64,000 nt of DNA from Synechococcus sp. PCC 6312 (GCF_000316685.1 NC_019680.1:2109501-2173500), one strand, 5' to 3'; counted from the first letter of the stretch, positions 1 through 10,214 are shown. The notes: generated by a model not told the origin, from the letters alone. Program-made: numbers and translations.

Positions 1-2
1 AT

Positions 3-365
3 GCTGATCATGGGCTAACAGAAGAAGAATCAAGAATTATCAGTCAGCAATTTCGTTTATTGGCAATTGAACTTGTTGATGCAAACTCATTGGCTAATCT
101 CAAATTGGTTTATAGAGCAACAACATTATTTTTAGACCAAATCGCTCAATTTAAGCATCAGGACAGAAAGTATTCTATTTCACGAGAAGTTCGCCATGGG
201 ATTCTAGATCGCTTAAATTCATGTGTTGGTAGTTATGAAAATTTCCAACGCCGTACTTCACTTTTGACAAATTCAGATATTACTCCTCCTTCACCACAAC
301 CTCATCTTTTTTCTAGTCGTGAACACAACCCAAGTTTATTAGGTTCTTTAAAGTCCTCAAGTTAG
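3..365 (+). CDS. C-terminal end of an unknown protein (5' truncated by window edge)
   Basis: The reading frame is open from the left edge of the window to a TAG at 363-365, so only the last ~120 residues are visible and the start lies outside. A TTG at 60 could be read as a start, but the uninterrupted codons before it argue that the gene is longer. The visible part looks helical (residues like LVYRATTLFLDQIAQF) and ends in a Ser/Pro-rich, probably disordered tail. I do not recognise a family. Codon use is more AT-rich than in the housekeeping genes that follow. Confidence 0.55.
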   Translation, partial: ADHGLTEEESRIISQQFRLLAIELVDANSLANLKLVYRATTLFLDQIAQFKHQDRKYSISREVRHGILDRLNSCVGSYENFQRRTSLLTNSDITPPSPQPHLFSSREHNPSLLGSLKSSS

Positions 366-436
366 TTAATACTGACAATCTACCGACTAAACCAAACAAC
401 TCAAATAATTGACTTTGATCTTCAGTTGCTATCTCA

Positions 437-1012
437 ATGTCTAATCCGTTGATGATTTGCCCGGGATTTCATGAGCCGACCTGGACGGGTAAATTTTTGA
501 TCGGAATGAACCTAGAGACGAGCGAGGTGCGCTGTTTTCCGGCATCAAAACCTGTTTATTCTCCAGCCGCTGTTCTTGAGTTTTACCAGGCCGGGTGTGA
601 TCCAACTCAACCCTTAATAATGGTCGCCTATAGTGCTGGGGTGGTTGGGGGCCTGGGGGCGGCACAACTCTGGCAAAAACTGGGTGGAATTGTCGGTGGG
701 GTAGTGGTGATTGATGCTTGGGGAGTACCCTTATGGGGCAATTTCCCACTTGTAACGGTTAGCCATGATTGGATTACAGATGTTTGTGGCCAGGCCTGGG
801 GAAAACGCAATCACTTTTTGGCCCAACCCGCTGTCACCCATGCCCAACTGTGGCAATCTCCCCAATCGGCCTGGGGCCTGGGAACCTTTGAGGGGCAAAC
901 CAACCGCCAAACTGCCAAAACATTTATTCAAAAAAACCTGGAGCAGTTCCGCAACAGAAGCGAGGGCCATGAGGAGGACAAAATATCAGTTTGGGCCAGA
1001 GCTAACGGTTGA
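437..1012 (+). CDS. alpha/beta-hydrolase-like conserved hypothetical protein
   Basis: A 191-residue protein. The N-terminal strand runs into MICPGFHEP, and near residue 65 there is an AYSAGVVGG segment that resembles the nucleophile elbow (G-x-S-x-G-like) of alpha/beta hydrolases. A VVVIDAWGVPLWG strand follows, as expected for the acid-bearing part of that fold. No His of a catalytic triad can be assigned safely (VSHDW is a candidate). No strong ribosome binding site precedes the ATG. It converges on pgk with about 50 bp between the stops. The fold is an inference from motif spacing; the substrate is unknown. The antisense frames over this gene are shadows. Confidence 0.7.
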   Translation: MSNPLMICPGFHEPTWTGKFLIGMNLETSEVRCFPASKPVYSPAAVLEFYQAGCDPTQPLIMVAYSAGVVGGLGAAQLWQKLGGIVGGVVVIDAWGVPLWGNFPLVTVSHDWITDVCGQAWGKRNHFLAQPAVTHAQLWQSPQSAWGLGTFEGQTNRQTAKTFIQKNLEQFRNRSEGHEEDKISVWARANG

Positions 1013-1065
1013 GAGTCTTCACCAGCCCAAAAACTGAACTTAGGAGTCGCATCAATCAGAGAGGA

Positions 1066-2268
1066 TTAAGCATCATCTAAAGCGGCTACACCAGGGAGAA
1101 CTTTCCCTTCCAGAAGCTCTAAGCTGGCCCCGCCCCCGGTTGAGATATGACTCATTTGGTCAGCAACCCCGACTTTTTCCACGGCTGCGACAGAATCCCC
1201 TCCGCCAATGATGGTACAAACTCCCGTGTGGGTCAGTTCCGCTAATGTCCGGGCAATGGCCTCAGTTCCCACGGCAAACTTATCAAACTCAAACACTCCC
1301 ATTGGGCCATTCCAGATCACGGTTTTGCAATCTTTGAGAGCGGCTTGGAAGGTGGCAATGCTGTCGGGGCCAATATCTAAACCCATCCAACCATCGGGAA
1401 TGCTATTAACAGGGACAGTATGGGCATTGGCATCGGCGGCAAAGGCATCGGCCACAACCACATCGGTCGGCAAGAGTAATTTCACCCCCCGTGCTTTGGC
1501 TTTGGCTTCTAGGGCAGTGGCCAGTTCTAACTTGTCAGCTTCCACTAAGGATTTACCGACACTCAAGCCCTGGGCCTGGAAGAAGGTAAAAATCATCCCC
1601 CCACCCAGAATAAGAATGTCCACTTTATCCAGGAGGGTTTCAATCACGCCAATTTTGGAGGACACTTTCGACCCCCCGACAATCGCAGCCAAGGGCCGGC
1701 GGGGATTTTCAATCGCGTTTTGGAGGTATTCCAGTTCTTTCTCCATCAACAGGCCTGTAACGCAGGGACTCAGATATTGGGTGACACCCGCCGTAGAAGC
1801 ATGGGCCCGGTGCGCCGTTCCAAAGGCATCGTTGACATAGACTTCCGCCACAGAGGCTAACTTCTCCGCAAAAGCCGGATCATTTTTTTCTTCTTCTGGG
1901 TAGAACCGGACATTTTCGAGTAGGGTGACAGAACCGGGAGTCATGGCCTGGCAGTGGGCTGTAACCACATCCCCAATGCAATTATCCAGCTTGCTTACGG
2001 CTTGCCCAAGAAGTTCACCTAAGCGGGTGGCCACCGGATTGAGCCGGAGTTTGTCATCTACGCCTTTTGGCCGGCCAAAGTGACTGACGAGAATAACTTT
2101 TGCGCCTTTGCTAGTCAGATTTTGGATGGTCGGAAGTGCGGCCCGAATCCGTGTATCGTCTGTGATTGCGCCCGTGCCATCGAGGGGGACATTAAAATCC
2201 GCCCGAACTAATACCCGTTTCCCGTCTAAGTCAGCGGCGGTTAAATCTGCTAATGTTTTTTTTGACAC
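1066..2268 (-). CDS. pgk: phosphoglycerate kinase
   Basis: A 400-residue protein of normal family length that transfers phosphate between 1,3-bisphosphoglycerate/ADP and 3-phosphoglycerate/ATP. It serves both glycolysis and the Calvin cycle in cyanobacteria and is cytosolic. Visible hallmarks are the N-terminal [12 protein letters not shown] signature (near residue 19), the SHFGRPKG loop, [11 protein letters not shown] near residue 117, [11 protein letters not shown] near 198, and the nucleotide-binding [10 protein letters not shown] near 350. It stands alone on the minus strand between two plus-strand genes, so it is probably its own transcription unit. About 180 bp separate its start from the divergent universal stress gene. 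Confidence 0.97.
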   Translation of the reverse strand: MSKKTLADLTAADLDGKRVLVRADFNVPLDGTGAITDDTRIRAALPTIQNLTSKGAKVILVSHFGRPKGVDDKLRLNPVATRLGELLGQAVSKLDNCIGDVVTAHCQAMTPGSVTLLENVRFYPEEEKNDPAFAEKLASVAEVYVNDAFGTAHRAHASTAGVTQYLSPCVTGLLMEKELEYLQNAIENPRRPLAAIVGGSKVSSKIGVIETLLDKVDILILGGGMIFTFFQAQGLSVGKSLVEADKLELATALEAKAKARGVKLLLPTDVVVADAFAADANAHTVPVNSIPDGWMGLDIGPDSIATFQAALKDCKTVIWNGPMGVFEFDKFAVGTEAIARTLAELTHTGVCTIIGGGDSVAAVEKVGVADQMSHISTGGGASLELLEGKVLPGVAALDDA

Positions 2269-2452
2269 GGTAATTGACTCCTAAATCTGCGTTGCGTGTG
2301 CAAGTGTTTCAATGTGACCTGACCCCAGGCCTGGGAGGGTATCGAAAGTAAGACAATGGTAGTAGGGCTTAATCCCAAATCTGGCCCATTTGCCGTAACC
2401 AATTTTACCGAAGTGCGTACCCTGCCACCTAATCTAAAGGAGATCGAAGACA

Positions 2453-2839
2453 ATGTTTAAGCGGATTTTATTTCCCGTTGATCGGAGTCGTGATACTCAA
2501 GATGCGGCCGAAACCCTGATTCAACTGGCTCAGTTTTGCCAAGGACAGTTATGGTTGCTTGCGGTTCAAGAAGGGGAACCCGACTCGGAAATCACCCAGG
2601 CCATTGATAGTTTCTTAGCGCAATTAAAACAGGGCTTTACCAACCAAGGTTTAACGACACAAGTCCTCCAACGACAGGGCATCCCCGCCTTTACGATTTG
2701 TGATGTTGCTGATGAGTTGAATGCCGATTTAATTGTCATGGGTTGCCGGGGGATTGGTTTAACCCAAGAAGGAGCCAATGAAAGCGTCAGTAACCGAGTG
2801 ATAAATCTTGCCCCTTGTCCAGTCTTAGTTGTTCCATAA
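2453..2839 (+). CDS. universal stress protein, UspA family
   Basis: A 128-residue single-domain Usp protein. It starts with the family's MFKRILFPVDRS strand and ends with ADLIVMGCRGIG followed by SNRVINLAPCPVLVVP. This is the usual ATP-binding-type C-terminal layout (G-x2-G-x9-S/T), although the spacing after GCRGIG is a little irregular. A strong Shine-Dalgarno AAGGAGA lies about 9 bases before the ATG and fixes the start. It is followed after 25 bp by the YaaW-like gene on the same strand, so the two may be cotranscribed. The specific stress or ligand cannot be read from the sequence. Confidence 0.9.
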   Translation: MFKRILFPVDRSRDTQDAAETLIQLAQFCQGQLWLLAVQEGEPDSEITQAIDSFLAQLKQGFTNQGLTTQVLQRQGIPAFTICDVADELNADLIVMGCRGIGLTQEGANESVSNRVINLAPCPVLVVP

Positions 2840-2864
2840 ACTTTAATCGTGAGGACTTGATGCA

Positions 2865-3575
2865 ATGGGGATGGATGAGGTCTATCGAATTCTTGATGAT
2901 TCTAGTGAGGAGCATCGTCAAAATCTGGCCGAACTCATTGATGCCGGTTTTGGTTCTTCCCCAGGCCTACTTTGTGATCACATTCGCTATCTGCGCTATG
3001 GCACGATTGGGCAATTTTTTGCTGATCCTGACTGGAAGCAAATTGTTACCGATGTTGCCGATCACCTCCAAATTGACTGGCTAGGATTATTGGGCGGTCG
3101 AACTTGGGAAGACTTAGCAACAGCAGAAATTGAGACGGCGATTGTCTGTAAGCTGTTTCAGGAAATGCTCATTACTCTACCTCCAGAGCAACAACAAGAA
3201 CTCCTGCGCCAAATTGATCAGACTCACCATGACTTGCACTTAGAGGGACTCTTGCTAACTGGTGGGGTGATGACTCTAGCTAAGATGAGTGGCTTTGGGG
3301 TCTATGTTCTTGCCAGTTCAGTTTTAGGCGGTTTAACCAGTGCTTTGGGTATTACTCTGCCTTTTGCTGTCTATATCGGCATGAGCCAAATCATTGCCCT
3401 TGTTCTCGGCCCGGTTGGTTGGCTAGCTTTACTGGCAGGCGTGTTTGTGACCATCAATCAACCGAATTGGCAAAGACTCACTCTGGCAGTTGTGTATATC
3501 TCTTTGATCAGAGCATCAAGATATGCACCATCGGATATTAAGAATATGGATCTCATGGCCAGCCAACCTAGTTAA
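2865..3575 (+). CDS. YaaW/UPF0174-like protein
   Basis: A 236-residue protein. The middle contains TAEIETAIVCKLFQEML followed by LPPEQQQELLRQID, which parallels the TFEIEQQLLEQFLRN...EEHKQEFLHAVD region of E. coli YaaW. A hydrophobic, glycine-rich C-terminal half (about residues 130-215) with two or three likely membrane or amphipathic helices also fits that family. The molecular function of UPF0174 is not established. The ATG at 2865 is followed two codons later by another ATG at 2871, and either could be used. It lies directly downstream of the stress-protein gene. The family assignment is from remembered sequence resemblance, not a search. Confidence 0.7.
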   Translation: MGMDEVYRILDDSSEEHRQNLAELIDAGFGSSPGLLCDHIRYLRYGTIGQFFADPDWKQIVTDVADHLQIDWLGLLGGRTWEDLATAEIETAIVCKLFQEMLITLPPEQQQELLRQIDQTHHDLHLEGLLLTGGVMTLAKMSGFGVYVLASSVLGGLTSALGITLPFAVYIGMSQIIALVLGPVGWLALLAGVFVTINQPNWQRLTLAVVYISLIRASRYAPSDIKNMDLMASQPS

Positions 3576-3705
3576 ACTCTAGCCATACCTTGACCAAGTT
3601 GCGTGTAGTAGCGGAGTCCAAGTGGAGCAAACTCAGGGATGGTATTGCCTCAGAATTCCTCTAGCACTGTTAATGAAAGCTGTTTTCTTAAGGTGACTCT
3701 AGGCC

Positions 3706-3711
3706 TATAAT
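3706..3711 (+). promoter_or_regulatory. putative -10 element of purA
   Basis: A perfect TATAAT stands 37 bases before the TTG at 3748. Transcription would begin near 3718, which would exclude the upstream in-frame TTG at 3718 and supports the shorter PurA. No convincing -35 hexamer is seen at the right spacing. Confidence 0.45.
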
Positions 3712-3747
3712 AGGGGTTTGTGTGCATATCAATCCTGGGGTAAACCC

Positions 3748-5094
3748 TTGGCAAACGTAGTTGTAGTCGGCGCTCAGTGGGGCGATGAAGGCAAAGGTAA
3801 AATCACGGATCTGCTGAGTCGTTCGGCGGATGTGGTGGTGCGCTATCAAGGAGGGGTCAATGCTGGCCATACGGTGGTTGTCAATGATCAGACCCTCAAG
3901 CTACACCTGATTCCATCGGGCATCCTCTATCCAGAAACCGAATGTATTATTGGCACGGGAACAGTTATTGATCCGCAGTTATTGATTCAGGAATTGGATC
4001 AACTGGAGCAGGCCGGCGTTAGTACCGCTAATCTGCACATTGCCGAGACGGCCCACGTAACCATGCCCTACCACCGGCTGATTGACCAGGCCTCGGAAGA
4101 ACGGCGCGGGACTCACAAAATTGGCACCACAGGCCGTGGAATTGGCCCTACCTATGCGGATAAATCGGAGCGGACGGGCTTAAGGGTGTTGGATTTACTC
4201 GATGCTGCCAACCTCGAAGCCAAGGTGCAGTGGGCTGTGGAGTCTAAGAATGTGCTCTTGGAAAAATTCTATGGATTACCGCCCCTCGATGCCAAAGCCA
4301 TTGTCAATGAATATCTCGGCTATGCCCAACGCTTGCAACCCCATGTGGTGGATGGCTCACTGCGAATTTATGATGCGGTTTCCCATAAGCGAAATATTCT
4401 CTTTGAAGGCGCACAGGGGACTCTCTTAGATTTAGATCATGGCACCTACCCATATGTGACATCTTCTAATCCGGTAGCGGGTGGGGCCTGTGTCGGGGCT
4501 GGTGTCGGGCCAACCATTATTGATCGGGTGATTGGTGTTGCCAAAGCCTATACGACGCGAGTGGGGGAAGGGCCATTTCCGACCGAACTCCTAGATGACA
4601 CCGGTAAATTGCTCGGAGATCGGGGGGCAGAATTTGGGACAACAACGGGACGGGCGCGGCGGTGTGGCTGGTTTGATGCCGTGATTGGTCGCTATGCGGT
4701 ACGGATCAATGGCCTGGACTGTTTGGCGATTACAAAACTCGATGTCTTGGATGACTTGCCAGAGATTAAGGTCTGTGTTGCCTATGAGGTGGCGGGGTCG
4801 CGGTGCGCCGATTTTCCCAGTAATGCCCATCACTTTGCCCAATGTCAGCCCATTTATGAAACTCTCCCCGGCTGGCAGCAATCCACCAGTCATTGTCGGA
4901 GTTTAGCGGAACTGCCCCCGGCGGCTCTGAATTACTTAAAAGTTTTGGCCGAGTTGATGTCTGTGCCAATTGCGATTATTTCTGTTGGAGCCGAACGCAG
5001 CCAAACCATTATTGTCGAAGACCCCATTCATGGGCCCAAGCGCGCCTTACTTTACGGAGATGGCAGTAATGGCCCACCACCGCCTTTGAGCTAA
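3748..5094 (+). CDS. purA: adenylosuccinate synthetase
   Basis: This enzyme joins IMP and aspartate using GTP, the first committed step from IMP to AMP. Hallmarks are [11 protein letters not shown] at the N-terminus (P-loop-like), [25 protein letters not shown], and [13 protein letters not shown] in the C-terminal half. I start at the TTG at 3748, not the in-frame TTG at 3718. The family begins (M)[14 protein letters not shown], a GGGG-type ribosome binding site lies at about 3737-3740, and a TATAAT at 3706 places transcription start near 3718. This gives 448 residues, normal for the family. Confidence 0.95.
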   Translation: MANVVVVGAQWGDEGKGKITDLLSRSADVVVRYQGGVNAGHTVVVNDQTLKLHLIPSGILYPETECIIGTGTVIDPQLLIQELDQLEQAGVSTANLHIAETAHVTMPYHRLIDQASEERRGTHKIGTTGRGIGPTYADKSERTGLRVLDLLDAANLEAKVQWAVESKNVLLEKFYGLPPLDAKAIVNEYLGYAQRLQPHVVDGSLRIYDAVSHKRNILFEGAQGTLLDLDHGTYPYVTSSNPVAGGACVGAGVGPTIIDRVIGVAKAYTTRVGEGPFPTELLDDTGKLLGDRGAEFGTTTGRARRCGWFDAVIGRYAVRINGLDCLAITKLDVLDDLPEIKVCVAYEVAGSRCADFPSNAHHFAQCQPIYETLPGWQQSTSHCRSLAELPPAALNYLKVLAELMSVPIAIISVGAERSQTIIVEDPIHGPKRALLYGDGSNGPPPPLS

Positions 5095-5168
5095 GCCTGT
5101 GTTTGAGTTGCAATCACTTGATTGCCCTTGGTCTTTCATTTTTCATGTCTGTTTTTAGGAGTTCTACC

Positions 5169-5462
5169 ATGTCCCTAGCTATTGAATGTCAAGTTCGCCC
5201 TGCCGACAGTAAACCCAATGCCCTTCGCCAATCGGGATTAACCCCTGCGGTTCTCTATGGCCACAATGGCAACGAGTCTTTGCCCCTGATGATTAAAACT
5301 AAGCTGGCCGAGTTTTTAGTCCGGGATGCGCGGGGGCAGAAAGCGGTTGTGGATGTGACGATTCCCGAAATTTCCTGGGCGGGGCAAGCCGTTCTCCAAG
5401 AAATCCAGGCCCACCCAGCCAAAAATACCCTCTATCATCTGAGTTTTTGGGTTCAGGCCTAG
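5169..5462 (+). CDS. rplY: 50S ribosomal protein L25-type (Ctc/RplY)
   Basis: A 97-residue protein whose body (ALRQSGLTPAVLYGHNG, then KAVVDVTIPE and AVLQEIQAHPAKN) matches the 5S-rRNA-binding L25/Ctc fold. The upstream in-frame ATG at 5103 adds an unconserved extension. The ATG at 5169 has a clear AGGAG 7 bases before it and begins MSLAIECQVRP, so that start is used. It follows purA by 74 bp on the same strand and converges on the diguanylate cyclase with about 16 bp between stops. It lacks the long CTC C-terminal domain, as is common for the short form. Confidence 0.88.
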   Translation: MSLAIECQVRPADSKPNALRQSGLTPAVLYGHNGNESLPLMIKTKLAEFLVRDARGQKAVVDVTIPEISWAGQAVLQEIQAHPAKNTLYHLSFWVQA

Positions 5463-5478
5463 GCTAGCTTTTTATACT

Positions 5479-6906
5479 TTAGGCTGGGGGCAGTGCAACC
5501 ACGTAGCAGTTACGGCCCTGTTCCTTGGCCTGGTAGAGGGCCTGATCTGCAAGGGCAACTAGGGTTTCGGGGAGATAATCTGGGTCGGGAATAAAGCTGG
5601 CGATGCCCAAGCTCACGGTGATGGTTGCTTTGCCCTGCACAATCGTTTGATGATGGGGAATGGCGAGGGAGTCCACTAAAGTCTGGATTTCTTGACTAAG
5701 TTTAATAGCGCCAATTTCATTTGTATTAGGCAAAAGGATAATAAACTCTTCCCCACCAAAGCGAGCGAGGAGATCAGTCGGGCGTTTGAGAATTCGTTCC
5801 AAGGCCTGGGTGATCCCAATCAGACATTCATCTCCGGCTAAGTGGTCATAAAAGTCGTTATAGGCCTTGAAGGAATCTATATCCAACATAATTACGGCCA
5901 GGGGTTCTTCTTCCCGTTGGGAGCGATGCCATTCCAGTTGCAACCGTTGATCAAAACAGCGCCGATTTGCCACTTGGGTCAGGCCATCTAGGTTGGCTAG
6001 TTGTTCGAGTTTTTGATTAGCATCTTGTAAAGCAACTTCGGTTTGTTTGCGATGGGTAATATCTCGTAAGGTTACGGCAAAGCCATCCCCCAACTTCACT
6101 GCCGATAAGTGATACCAGGCCTGGGATTGGGAGGAAACAAAAATATCTTCCGAGAGGGCCGCCCCGGTTTCGACAACATGAACGAGTTTCGTAAACAGAT
6201 TCGGATCAAAATGTGTCAGGAATTTCCGAAAACCCATTTTACCGACTAATTCATTGCGATCACGGTTGAGAATCCGGGCAATGACGGGATTGACGACTAA
6301 ACAGCGAAAATCACCAATGTCCCCAGTGGCCGGATCGCGCACCGCTTGCATGGCCGCAATTCCATCCAAAGAGCAGTTCAAAACACTGGCCAATAAGGAG
6401 CGGGATTGATAAAGAACTTCTTCGGCTTCTTGTCGTTTTTTAATTTCTTCTTGTAATTGTTTTTGTTGCCGTTGAATCGTTAAGGGGCCTTCAATCCGAG
6501 CCACGACTTCTTCGACTTGGAAGGGCTTTGTGATGTAGTCTATACCACCCACATTAAAGGCTTTTACCTTATCAAAGACATCATCTAAGGCACTAATGAA
6601 AATAACTGGAATATGCTTTAAGTCTTCATCTGCTTTTAGGGCCTGGCAAACTTGATAGCCATCCATCTCAGGCATTTTAATATCAAGGAGAATAATGTCC
6701 GGCTGTTTAACTCGCATCGTTTTTAGGGCCATTTTGCCACTGGTTACACTCCGGACGGTGTAACCTAATTTCACGAGTAAATCACTCAGGAGTTGCAGAT
6801 TCTCAGGAATATCGTCCACTAATAAAACATTCCCTTTGCTCTCGGATGTCTGGTCAGTTGGAGAATTCATCGGGCTGGCCCCAAGGGGAGGATAAGCAAG
6901 AGTCAT
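5479..6906 (-). CDS. response regulator with PAS and GGDEF domains (diguanylate cyclase)
   Basis: Domains in order: a REC domain with VLLVDDIPENLQLL and phospho-acceptor Asp in IILLDIKMPEMDGYQV, a short coiled linker (QQKQLQEEIKKRQEAEE), a PAS-like sensor (RSLLASVLNCSLDGI to VTLRDITHRKQ), and a GGDEF domain. The catalytic motif is GGEEF, and an RPTD inhibitory site stands exactly five residues before it, so c-di-GMP product inhibition is likely. The frame is open back to a TTG at 6951; I prefer the ATG at 6906 (ATG at 6870 is also possible). It lies just downstream of the hybrid histidine kinase on the same strand, a probable phosphorelay partner. Confidence 0.92.
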   Translation of the reverse strand: MTLAYPPLGASPMNSPTDQTSESKGNVLLVDDIPENLQLLSDLLVKLGYTVRSVTSGKMALKTMRVKQPDIILLDIKMPEMDGYQVCQALKADEDLKHIPVIFISALDDVFDKVKAFNVGGIDYITKPFQVEEVVARIEGPLTIQRQQKQLQEEIKKRQEAEEVLYQSRSLLASVLNCSLDGIAAMQAVRDPATGDIGDFRCLVVNPVIARILNRDRNELVGKMGFRKFLTHFDPNLFTKLVHVVETGAALSEDIFVSSQSQAWYHLSAVKLGDGFAVTLRDITHRKQTEVALQDANQKLEQLANLDGLTQVANRRCFDQRLQLEWHRSQREEEPLAVIMLDIDSFKAYNDFYDHLAGDECLIGITQALERILKRPTDLLARFGGEEFIILLPNTNEIGAIKLSQEIQTLVDSLAIPHHQTIVQGKATITVSLGIASFIPDPDYLPETLVALADQALYQAKEQGRNCYVVALPPA

Positions 6907-6975
6907 TGTAAATTTAGGGCTGGGTTTGTGTTGACAGATATAGACTGACAATTTTAGTTTAGATGTTCACTGGGA

Positions 6976-9438
6976 TTAGCTGGGAGAGGGCAGCAAAGGT
7001 TCAATCAGATCAATCAGGGTTTCAAACTGAAATTGCCGGGCCATCACGCTTAAGGGAGCTTGAAGATGCAGATAGTGGGGGGGAAGTTCCTCAATGAATG
7101 ACAGGATAGATTGATTATCGGCCTCAAGGGCGGCGGTATAGACCTGGGACAACCATTCTGAAGCTAGTCCTGAGAGTTGCTCTGTGGTGAGGGCTTGATC
7201 GGGGGACAGGGAGAGGGAGGGAGTGGAGTCTTCGTAGATATAGGTCACTCCCAGATGTTTGGTCAGGGCATCAAAGATGGTGTGTTCGGCAAAGGGTTTC
7301 CGCAAAAAGTCATCACAACCGGCCGAGAGGATAATTGCCTGTTCTTCCTCTAGGACACTGGCTGTGAGAGCAATGACCGCAGTTGCATGACCTTTGGTAG
7401 TGGCTTTGATCTGCTTAGTTGCTTCATAGCCATCCATGACCGGCATCCGCATATCCATCCAAATCAGATGGGGTTCCCAGACATCCCAAATGGCTACGGC
7501 TTCTTGGCCATTGACAGCTTCTTTCATCGCAAACCCTAAAGGCTCAAGCAGTTTAATCAATAGCTTGCGGTTGACTTCTTGGTCATCAACAACGAGGATG
7601 CGATACCGGGCCTGGCCGGGAGCTAGGGCTTTGACCTGTTTTTTGCCTTCAGCACTATCCCGAATGGTGCCTTGCCCGAGTTTGACGGGTATTTGCAGAT
7701 GAAACTGTGTCCCGAGTCCGATTTGACTTTTGACCTGAATATCGCCCCCCATCAGTTGGACAAATTTGCGGCTAATACTGAGTCCCAGGCCTGTTCCTTC
7801 TTGTTTTTCCCGGCCGGCTTGACCTTGGGTAAAGGGTTCAAAGAGTTGGCTCAATTCCTCAGGACTAATGCCCACACCAGTATCTCCAACCGTAATTTCC
7901 AGTTGCCAAGTTTTCGGGTCAGGGGTTGGTTCACTCTTGGACTGGAGCCAGACGCGGCCAGCGGGGGTGAATTTGATCCCATTGCTGAGGAGGTTAATCA
8001 AGACTTGCCGCAACTTCATTTCATCGGTTTGGACATAGCGGACGAGATCCGGACTCCGTGAAAAAACCAAGTCCAGGCCAGCATTCGTCGCGCGCAAGTG
8101 CAACATATCTTCAAGATCATTGAGTAGGCGAATCAGGTCAAAGTTTTGGGGGTTAAAGGTGGCTTTGTTGGCTTCGAGTTTAGAGAGGTCAAGAATATTA
8201 TTGATTAATGTGAGTAAATAATCGCCACTCCGATAGATGATTCCGACATTTTCATATTGGGATGGTGAGAGTTCTTTGCTCCGTAACATCAGTTGGGAAA
8301 AGCCTAAAACTGCATTTAGGGGGGATCGTAGTTCATGACTCATGTTGGCAATAAAGGCACTTTTGGCCTGGTTGGCTGCTTCGGCTTTAGCAGCGAGATT
8401 TTTGGCGTTGGCTTCACTGGTCTGGAGGGCATCGGTGCGATCTAAAACCCGTTGTTCTAATTCCTCATTGAGTTGACTGAGTCGCCATTCCGCTTGATGA
8501 TTTTCAGCCACGACACCCAGCACCACTAAAACTGTCACCGCCATCACGCCAATAAATAACTGCAACAGTAACAGGGATTGACTTTCCTCAAAAAGCCGAT
8601 AAAAGGTTCCCAGCTTATAGGTGGTGGAGACAGCAGCAACAGTGGCAGTCAGGGCAACAAGTAAGGTGGTTACTCTAGCCGGGAAGCGAAACGAACACCA
8701 AATCAAGGGCGGAAATAGTAAATACTCAAGCGGCTGTCCCAGACCAAAGGCAAGGTAAAGAATCAGGCCCTCACAGATCAGGATCATCCCTAGTTCGTTG
8801 AGGTTGCCCATGCGCGTCGAGGGGTTGAGAGCAGGCCAGGCCTGGGATTTCTTAGAAAGCCACGTATAAAAAACCGGCGCAATCACGAGAACTCCAATAC
8901 TATCCCCAATCCACCAGTTGGCAAAAAATTGGGGGGCATTATGAACGGCGATGACTCCAGAGGCAAACACTAAGCCAACTCCGGTTAGAGATTGAATGAG
9001 TGTCCCGGTAAATAAGGCGCAAATCGTAAAAATAACGACATTCCGTACAGTTCGCCAAGGTTCGTTGGTGCCAAGCAATTGTCGCAGAATAGTCACGGTT
9101 AGCAGTACGCCCAAGGTGATGCCCATTGTACCGATGAGCGCGCTCCCGAGCGGATCGGCCTTAACCCCCCAATTAACCAGCAAAGCTCCGAGCGTGACTC
9201 CCAACCACCGTGATCGCCCCCAGGTCAGTAAGCCCCCCACCGTAATCCCTGCCCCAGGCCAGAAGGGAGAACCATTGATTGCATCCAGAATCGGAAGTCT
9301 TTTGAGCACAAGCCAGCAGGCACCAGTATAGAGAAGGGAGATCACGGCAATCTCTAGCCACCAGCGGGGCCGGTCTAATTCCAGTCCCAGGGATTTGAGC
9401 CAAGGTTGAGTCCGGTCAACAATGTGGGGGGCTGACAT
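6976..9438 (-). CDS. hybrid sensor histidine kinase with MASE1-type membrane sensor
   Basis: An 820-residue protein. The first ~310 residues are strongly hydrophobic with about eight helices and fit a MASE1 sensor. A coiled linker follows, then a HisKA domain with phospho-acceptor His in NMSHELRSPLNAVLGFS. The HATPase_c domain has an N-box (LINLLSNGIKFTP), GDTGVGIS and GTGLGLSIS. A receiver domain has RILVVDDQEVNRKLL and Asp in WMDMRMPVMDGYEAT. The ~90-residue C-terminal tail is helical and unassigned. The gene is followed after 24-70 bp by the REC-PAS-GGDEF gene, which suggests membrane sensing linked to c-di-GMP output. The signal is unknown. Confidence 0.92.
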   Translation of the reverse strand: MSAPHIVDRTQPWLKSLGLELDRPRWWLEIAVISLLYTGACWLVLKRLPILDAINGSPFWPGAGITVGGLLTWGRSRWLGVTLGALLVNWGVKADPLGSALIGTMGITLGVLLTVTILRQLLGTNEPWRTVRNVVIFTICALFTGTLIQSLTGVGLVFASGVIAVHNAPQFFANWWIGDSIGVLVIAPVFYTWLSKKSQAWPALNPSTRMGNLNELGMILICEGLILYLAFGLGQPLEYLLFPPLIWCSFRFPARVTTLLVALTATVAAVSTTYKLGTFYRLFEESQSLLLLQLFIGVMAVTVLVVLGVVAENHQAEWRLSQLNEELEQRVLDRTDALQTSEANAKNLAAKAEAANQAKSAFIANMSHELRSPLNAVLGFSQLMLRSKELSPSQYENVGIIYRSGDYLLTLINNILDLSKLEANKATFNPQNFDLIRLLNDLEDMLHLRATNAGLDLVFSRSPDLVRYVQTDEMKLRQVLINLLSNGIKFTPAGRVWLQSKSEPTPDPKTWQLEITVGDTGVGISPEELSQLFEPFTQGQAGREKQEGTGLGLSISRKFVQLMGGDIQVKSQIGLGTQFHLQIPVKLGQGTIRDSAEGKKQVKALAPGQARYRILVVDDQEVNRKLLIKLLEPLGFAMKEAVNGQEAVAIWDVWEPHLIWMDMRMPVMDGYEATKQIKATTKGHATAVIALTASVLEEEQAIILSAGCDDFLRKPFAEHTIFDALTKHLGVTYIYEDSTPSLSLSPDQALTTEQLSGLASEWLSQVYTAALEADNQSILSFIEELPPHYLHLQAPLSVMARQFQFETLIDLIEPLLPSPS

Positions 9439-9608
9439 ATTCTTTATGCGACTAGTGATGGATATCTCGGGCTAGGACTTGATTACTTGTTTTATAGCAC
9501 TAGAGAGAGCATTTAAATGTCTGTACCTAAGTTCTAGCTAGGGCTGACTCGGAGCCTGGAGAATTAAGATAAAGAGGTTAGGAAGGTAGACAGGCCTGGA
9601 GAGCAGGG

Positions 9609-10188
9609 ATGACCACGATACTCAACTTACCCAAGGGTTTCATATTCAGCAATGGGGAATTTGCAGAACTCGCCCAGGCCAACCGAGACCTACGCCTTGA
9701 GATGTCTGCCACGGGAGAGTTGATGATTATGGCACCAACTGGGGGAGAAACAGGAGTGCGCAATCCGGAATTAATTGGCCAACTTTGGGACTGGAACCGC
9801 AAAACTCAGTTAGGCAAGGCGTTTGATTCATCTACGGGGTTCGTTTTACCCAATGGGGCCCGCCGTTCGCCGGATTTAAGTTGACTGTCTTTGGTTCGTT
9901 GGCAAATCGTTATCTCCAGAACAGCGCCGTCAGTTTATTCCCTTATGCCGGGACTTTGTTGTGGAGTTAAGGTCAGATTCTGATGAGTTAAGGCTACTCC
10001 AGGCCAAAATGCAGGAATATCTGGAGAACGGGTTGCGTTTAGGTTGGTTAATTATCCCAGACACCAGAACTGTTCACATTTACTGGCCTGGGCAAGCAGT
10101 GGAAATTCTGGAAAATCCTCAAACCTTAAGTGGAGAAGCTGTTCTACTTGGATTTATGATGAATTTAGAACCGATTTGGGTAGTCTAA
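9609..10188 (+). pseudogene. Uma2/DUF820-family nuclease-like gene, broken
   Basis: The first part (9609-9881) gives a typical Uma2 start: LEMSATGELMIMAPTGG, then NRKTQLGKAFDSSTGFVLPNGARRSPDLS. It then hits TGA at 9882-9884, where family members carry Trp (SPDLSW). Reading on in the same frame gives LSLVRWQ up to about 9905. One extra base in the AAA run at 9904-9906 then shifts the frame, and SLSPEQRRQFIPL...VVELRSDSD and the conserved C-terminus (EYLENGLRLGWLIIPD) continue in the +1 frame to TAG at 10186-10188. Two independent lesions make this a pseudogene. Family members are widespread in cyanobacteria as multi-copy genes of uncertain function. Confidence 0.85.
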
Positions 10189-10214
10189 GGTTGATTAATT
10201 CTGGAAATGTGCTG

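Noticed and set aside
2250-2453. Minus-strand frame upstream of pgk
   Set aside because: It overlaps the pgk start, has no family resemblance, and its codons derive from the intergenic leader.
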